Assembly (NCBI GenBank): GCA_009784935.1
Contig: WQXI01000006.1
Location: 21,176-85,175, forward strand
DNA from: Treponema sp.
GTDB lineage: Bacteria; Spirochaetota; Spirochaetia; Treponematales; Breznakiellaceae
Direction: 5' to 3'
Length of the DNA: 64,000 bases
The position numbers were made by a program, and so were the translations under genes. Below the pieces are notes generated by a model, which was not told the origin of the DNA, made no database searches, and saw nothing but the letters and a program-made list of their open reading frames with translations. This document shows, in pieces, positions 60,495-64,000 of this stretch. The first letter of the stretch is position 1; every line of letters begins with the position of its first letter.

Positions 60495-62272
60495 TCCCGT
60501 CTTACTGCTTTATAAAGCGCTTCTTTATTTATTTCTGTCCAGATTGGACGGCCGTGCGGACAATGCGGGTCGGGAAGAGAAAGCGCTTCTTTGCCGAGCG
60601 CAAAGGCGGTCTCGTCATCAGGATAATCGCCGTCTTTGATTGCAGCGCGGCAGCACATTGTTGCAGCCCAGCGTTTTGCCATGTTTTCGCCTGCTGTTCT
60701 AAGTTCTAAAATTTCTTTTATAGTTGCGGTGTCGCTTAAACGCCAGTCTGCAGGCAGGGCTTCGATAACCCATCCGCCCGCCGCATTGGAGCTGTCTTTT
60801 TTTATTTCTATGCCAAGGAGCGAAAGTTCTTTTTGTTTTGAGAAAAGAAAATTATCGTCATCATCGCTTTCTGTGTTAAACGGAATAGGGGAGAGCAGTT
60901 CTTGTTTTGGAATCCCCTCGTTTAAGAATTTATTGTATAGGATACGTTCATGCGCGGCATGCTGATCGATAATATAAAGTTTGTCTTCCCATTCGATTAG
61001 GATAAAAAGCCCAAACGCCCTCCCCGCATAGCGCATGTTACTGGAAGAATTATTAACCACAGAGGACACAGAGTTACTCAGAGTTTTTGGAATAAAGAGT
61101 TTTTCTCCTCTGTGAGACTCCAAGCTATCTGCAGGATAGCAGTACTCCGTGGTTATAGTTTTCTCTATTCCTCCGTGTGAGTTCTTATCAAACAATCCCT
61201 CTTCTCTTTCTGTGTCCTTTGCGTTCTCTGTATCTTTGCGGGAATCTTTTAAATACAATTTATGAAAAAAACTTTTAACAGCGCCGGAGACAGCATGATG
61301 TATCGCGCCCGGATCTTTAAAGCGGACTTCGCGTTTTGCAGGGTGAATATTAAAGTCTGCAAGAGACGGATCGACATTTATAAAGACAGCTCCTATAGGA
61401 TGAGCGCCGTTAGGGAACCACCCTTGAGAGCCGTATTCCATAGCTTGAATCAAAGAAAAATCCTGTATTCTTCTGCCGTTTGCAAAAACAAATAATTGTC
61501 TTCTGTCGTTCCTGTAAAGCTGAGGTCCGCCTATGACAATAACTGCCGAAAACCCTTCTCCAGTTACGTTTAATTCATGCAAAAAATTTTCTCCGTCAAA
61601 TGCTTCGCTGGATGACTGCAATAATGCGTCAGCAAAGCGCTTTTTGACAGAATCAACGGCAGGCAAAAAAACTTTTAATTTACCGTCACTTAAAAATCTA
61701 AAATTAATATTGTTAAAAACGCAGGCTTTTTCGTTAAAAATCTGCCTGCAAAGAGTTCCTTCGCTGCCTTCCCGTTTTAAAAACTTTTTTCGTGCGGGAA
61801 TATTCTCGAATAAATTAACGGCTCTTGCAGTCGTACCTTTTGTCCGCCGCGTTTGTTCGATTTTTGGGGGATAGCTGTCTCCAGGACCTGTGACAAGTTC
61901 CCATGCTTCTCTTCCGTCTGTGCTTGTAATAATCTCCAGCCGCGAAACAGCAGAAGCTGCCGCAAGCGCTTCTCCTCTAAAGCCAAGAGTGTTTGAAGTA
62001 TCCAAATCATTTAAACTGCGTATTTTGCTTGTAGCGTGATCAAGATAACATTGTTCCAGATCTTCGCGGCTCATACCGCTGCCGTCATCAGATACTTCTG
62101 TTTTTTTACAGCCGCCTTCTTCTATAGAAACGTCTATGTTTTCCGCGCCTGCATCGATTGCATTATCAAGAAATTCGCGCACAAGCGCGGCGGGACGATC
62201 GACTACTTCGCCGGCGGCAATGCGTCTTGCTTCTTCCGGAGGCAATACCTTGATTTGATGCATTTTATTCAT
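60491..62272 (-). CDS. mutL: DNA mismatch repair protein MutL
   Basis: GHKL ATPase that couples mismatch recognition to strand cutting. N-terminal blocks: 'IAAGEVVDRPAALVREFLDN', 'NAIDAG', 'DDGSGM', 'TLGFRGEALAAASAVSRLE' and 'GTTARAVNLFENIPARKKFL'. The C-terminal endonuclease motifs are 'IDQHAAHERILYN' (the last Glu of D-Q-H-A-x2-E-x4-E is Asn here), 'CCRAAIKDGD' and 'CPHGRPIW'. The linker contains two repeat-derived stretches (residues ~344-357 and ~373-405), read through in frame. 593 residues. The start (62272, or 62263) overlaps xseB. The protein looks intact. Confidence 0.93.
   Translation of the reverse strand: MNKMHQIKVLPPEEARRIAAGEVVDRPAALVREFLDNAIDAGAENIDVSIEEGGCKKTEVSDDGSGMSREDLEQCYLDHATSKIRSLNDLDTSNTLGFRGEALAAASAVSRLEIITSTDGREAWELVTGPGDSYPPKIEQTRRTKGTTARAVNLFENIPARKKFLKREGSEGTLCRQIFNEKACVFNNINFRFLSDGKLKVFLPAVDSVKKRFADALLQSSSEAFDGENFLHELNVTGEGFSAVIVIGGPQLYRNDRRQLFVFANGRRIQDFSLIQAMEYGSQGWFPNGAHPIGAVFINVDPSLADFNIHPAKREVRFKDPGAIHHAVSGAVKSFFHKLYLKDSRKDTENAKDTEREEGLFDKNSHGGIEKTITTEYCYPADSLESHRGEKLFIPKTLSNSVSSVVNNSSSNMRYAGRAFGLFILIEWEDKLYIIDQHAAHERILYNKFLNEGIPKQELLSPIPFNTESDDDDNFLFSKQKELSLLGIEIKKDSSNAAGGWVIEALPADWRLSDTATIKEILELRTAGENMAKRWAATMCCRAAIKDGDYPDDETAFALGKEALSLPDPHCPHGRPIWTEINKEALYKAVRRD
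61055..61154. repeat. ~100-bp palindromic repeat, type a, inside mutL
   Basis: Edges AACCACAGAG and CTCCGTGGTT are inverted, with GACACAGAG and CTCTGTGAG inside. A mini-hairpin GCTATC-tgcag-GATAGC (61124-61140) occupies the same place as CGAACC-aaa-GGTTCG in the copy at 17452-17550, but its sequence is different. It keeps the mutL frame and adds about 33 residues to the linker. Confidence 0.85.
61199..61240. repeat. Repeat-derived CT-rich stretch inside mutL
   Basis: On the minus strand this reads CGCAAAGATACAGAG, AACGCAAAG, GACACAGAAAG, the unit vocabulary of the type b repeats. It encodes 'RKDTENAKDTEREE' in the MutL linker. Confidence 0.55.
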
Positions 62273-62540
62273 CTGAGTTAAACAGATCCAAATCGGGAGA
62301 ATCGGTTATGGGCGCATCCGCAGAGTTCATTAAAATTTCTATGCGGTTTTCAATTTTTTCTAGATCGCTTTCCAGCGCGCGCGCAAGGCGGATTCCTTCT
62401 TCGAATGCTTTAAGCGCTTCGTCAAGGGGGATATCAGTTTTGCGGATCTGTTCGCCGAGTTTTTCCAGCCGTTCAAGGCGTTCTTCAAAGTTTTTTGAAC
62501 TGCCGCTCTTAGGCGCTGCAGCCGCTGTTTTTTTAGCCAT
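62265..62540 (-). CDS. xseB: Exodeoxyribonuclease VII small subunit
   Basis: Small helical partner of XseA in the single-strand nuclease. 'FEERLERLEKLGEQIRKTDI' and 'PLDEALKAFEEGIRLARALE' are the complete family core. I start at the ATG at 62540, preceded by GAGGAG; the frame extends to 62567 inside xseA. That gives 91 residues with an Ala/Lys-rich start and an acidic tail. It overlaps the end of xseA by eight bases and the start of mutL by eight. Confidence 0.92.
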   Translation of the reverse strand: MAKKTAAAAPKSGSSKNFEERLERLEKLGEQIRKTDIPLDEALKAFEEGIRLARALESDLEKIENRIEILMNSADAPITDSPDLDLFNSDE

Positions 62541-63744
62541 ATATTTTCTCCTCGTTTGTATTCTCAACTATTGTATTTATTGTTCCTTTTAACGGTTTTA
62601 TGATAAGCCTGTCGCCTGTTTTAACTTTTGCTGCGTTTCGTACAACTTTACCTGTGCTGTCCGTCACGACAGAAAAACCTCTTTCCATTGCAGCTAACGG
62701 ACTTCCCGCATTAATCACAGCGCAGGTCAGCTCTATCCTGTTTTTGGTATCTGATATTTTATCAGAAATCGTTCTGATTAATTCGTCCTTTGCGTCATCA
62801 AGACGTATAAGGCGCGGCTGTAAAATCGCTCTTATGCGGTATTCTAAATCCTGCGGATCAAATGGTTTTAATAAAAGTTTAGCTTTTTCTAGTCTGGAAT
62901 AGAAAAAATCATAAAACTCTGTTTTTGCTTTTAAAACATAATTAATTACTGCGTCAAAATTTTCGCTCACTAACTCTGCGGCGGCTGACGGAGTCGGCGC
63001 TCTTAAGTCTGCGGCAAAATCGCTCAATGCCCAGTCAATCTCATGACCTACGGCGCTTACTACAGGAATTTTTGACATTGCAACCGCGCGCACAACTTCT
63101 TCGTCAGAAAAAGGCAAAAGGTCTTCCAGCGAGCCGCCGCCTCTTCCTACTATTAAAACATCAGCAAGACGCCATTGGTTTGCCTGTTTTATACGCATTG
63201 CAATTACAGAAGCGGCTTCATCTCCCTGTACCGGCGCAGGTAAAATTATTATTTTGATTCCCGCGGCGCGTCTTTCCAGAATATTTAAAATATCCCGCAC
63301 TGCCGCTCCTGTAGGAGAACTTATTATTCCGACAACAGAAGGAAACCGCGGCAGCGGCTTTTTTTTATCAAGATCAAAAAGTCCTTCGTTACTGAGCTTT
63401 TGTTTTCTTTTTTCCAGCATTGCAAGGATTTCGCCCGCTCCTGCAATTTCGATTTCTTCGCATACGATAGAATATGTTCCCCTCGGCGCATACACAGAAA
63501 GGCTTCCGCGCACACGCAGTAATGCGCCGTCTTTAGGTTCAAAGTTAAGGGTTTTTAATCGATTTTTAAACATTACAGCGTCAATCTTTGCGCCGGAATC
63601 CTTCAGGCTAAAATAAAGATGTCCCGAGCTTGCCGGTCTGCAATTGGAAACCTCGCCTTCGACATAAACAGAAGAAAAAGATCCTTCCAGATTTAGGCGA
63701 ATTTGTTCCGTAAGCTGGGTTACTGTAAGATGACTAGTATTCAT
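62533..63744 (-). CDS. xseA: Exodeoxyribonuclease VII large subunit
   Basis: Catalytic subunit of the ssDNA exonuclease. The N-terminal OB fold (~1-95) shows 'SVYVEGEVSNCRPASSGHLY' and 'FSLKDSGAKIDAVMFKNRL'. The catalytic domain has 'VVGIISSPTGAAVRDILNIL', 'VLIVGRGGGSLEDLLPFSDE', 'VVSAVGHEIDWALSDFAADL' and 'RAPTPSAAAELV'. A coiled region and a final 'LAAMERGFSVV' with a basic tail complete 403 residues. Its promoter (TTGAAA-17-TACAAT) ends ten bases before the ATG. It heads the xseA-xseB-mutL operon. Confidence 0.95.
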   Translation of the reverse strand: MNTSHLTVTQLTEQIRLNLEGSFSSVYVEGEVSNCRPASSGHLYFSLKDSGAKIDAVMFKNRLKTLNFEPKDGALLRVRGSLSVYAPRGTYSIVCEEIEIAGAGEILAMLEKRKQKLSNEGLFDLDKKKPLPRFPSVVGIISSPTGAAVRDILNILERRAAGIKIIILPAPVQGDEAASVIAMRIKQANQWRLADVLIVGRGGGSLEDLLPFSDEEVVRAVAMSKIPVVSAVGHEIDWALSDFAADLRAPTPSAAAELVSENFDAVINYVLKAKTEFYDFFYSRLEKAKLLLKPFDPQDLEYRIRAILQPRLIRLDDAKDELIRTISDKISDTKNRIELTCAVINAGSPLAAMERGFSVVTDSTGKVVRNAAKVKTGDRLIIKPLKGTINTIVENTNEEKIYG

Positions 63745-63754
63745 TTTTCAGGTC

Positions 63755-63783
63755 ATTGTAGCCCAAATTGGAGTTTTTTTCAA
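63755..63783 (-). promoter_or_regulatory. Promoter of the xseA-xseB-mutL operon
   Basis: Minus strand: TTGAAA (63783-63778), 17-base spacer, TACAAT (63760-63755). The ATG at 63744 is ten bases past the -10, leaving little or no leader. Confidence 0.7.
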
Positions 63784-63835
63784 TTGTCGTTTTTCTTATA
63801 GACAAGGCTGGAAAATTTGTGATAGTATACCCACA

Positions 63836-63875
63836 GTGAAACATTATAAGCTCGCAGGTTCAAAATTGAATTACC
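63836..63875 (+). CDS. Possible start of a divergent gene lost in low-complexity sequence
   Basis: GTG at 63836 opens V-K-H-Y-K-L-A-G-S-K-L-N-Y before the C/A tract. TAGACA (63799-63804) and TAGTAT (63823-63828) make a weak promoter that ends seven bases before it, like other leaderless starts in the window. It is too short to identify. Confidence 0.2.
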
Positions 63876-64000
63876 CCACCCACACCCCCCCCCCCCCCCC
63901 CCACCCACACCCACACCCCCACACACACCCCCCCCCCACCACACACACACCCCACACCCACACACACCACACACACACCACACACACACACACACACACC
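63873..64000. repeat. C/A-only low-complexity end
   Basis: From about 63873 the sequence contains only C and A, first a poly-C run and then CA/CCA patterns to the window end. Nothing else in the window looks like it. A sequencing or assembly artefact at a contig end is the simplest reading. Confidence 0.85.

Noticed and set aside
17452..61154. CRISPR-like array from the CACAGAG repeats
   Set aside because: Copies are far apart, palindromic and imperfect; there are no regular spacers or cas genes.
63780..63995. Minus-strand frame coding a Gly/Cys/Val/Trp-only peptide
   Set aside because: It is the translation of the C/A low-complexity tract; no ribosome site, no family resemblance.

Overview
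The window looks like chromosomal DNA of a treponeme-like spirochaete. The strongest clue is the trio at 55217-59098: a TPR lipoprotein, a DctP-type binding protein and a fused small/large TRAP permease. This is the architecture described for Treponema pallidum Tp0956-Tp0958 (TatT-TatP-TatQM). Supporting clues are a free-standing DbpA-type RNA-binding protein, very long hybrid histidine kinases, an HD-GYP regulator, yajC-secD-secF next to ispH, and many proteins with signal peptides and beta-barrel ends. No rRNA, insertion sequence, phage or CRISPR array is visible; one tRNA (Pro, GGG) is present. The last ~130 bases are C/A-only low complexity and are probably an assembly or read artefact.

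Layout. 1-6567 (+): envelope proteins with FN3-like modules, yajC-secD-secF, ispH. 6703-12295: metA (-), then an HD-GYP regulator and a 1184-residue hybrid kinase (+). 12469-18411 (+): the rimP-nusA-infB-rbfA-truB transcription/translation operon. 18466-19967 (+): a GH43 glycosidase and a DbpA-domain protein. 20058-22976 (-): a secreted unknown, murE and an AMMECR1 protein, divergent from ispG (+). 23008-26086 (+): ispG, an envelope protein and a YgjP-type metallohydrolase. 26112-29643 (-): tRNA-Pro, gpmI, an outer-membrane barrel, a radical SAM protein and a small membrane protein. 29749-33007 (+): Sua5, then a PadR-controlled flavoprotein operon. 33057-37106 (-): rnhB, a phosphoribosyltransferase, rhomboid, xth and a MATE pump. 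37156-41016: a DUF2974 gene broken by a stop codon (+), then cardiolipin synthase, a YciO-like protein and an unknown (-). 41200-43943 (+): a sigma-70-family factor behind a sigma-54-type promoter, and an RNB exoribonuclease. 44181-46378 (-): an orphan oppF and a HEAT-like exported protein. 46463-49243 (+): secA. 49393-50792 (-): rnhA and ornithine carbamoyltransferase. 50890-59098 (+): a second hybrid kinase, a phosphohexomutase and the TRAP system. 59113-63744: unknowns, mutL, xseB and xseA.

Themes. (1) Many first-of-operon genes have a good -35/-10 whose -10 ends only 6-10 nt before the start codon, with no Shine-Dalgarno; internal operon genes usually have one. This points to leaderless or near-leaderless mRNAs. 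(2) A family of palindromic repeats (CACAGAG/CTCTGTG arms plus small perfect hairpins) is scattered through the window. Several copies lie inside genes without breaking the frame (mutL, gpmI, oppF, the gene at 24102) or form gene boundaries (rbfA stop, truB start). (3) Regulatory highlights are a near-consensus sigma-54 promoter in front of a sigma-70 factor, a perfect PadR operator, and an attenuator-like leader before rimP. All functional calls rest on reading motifs; no database search was run.
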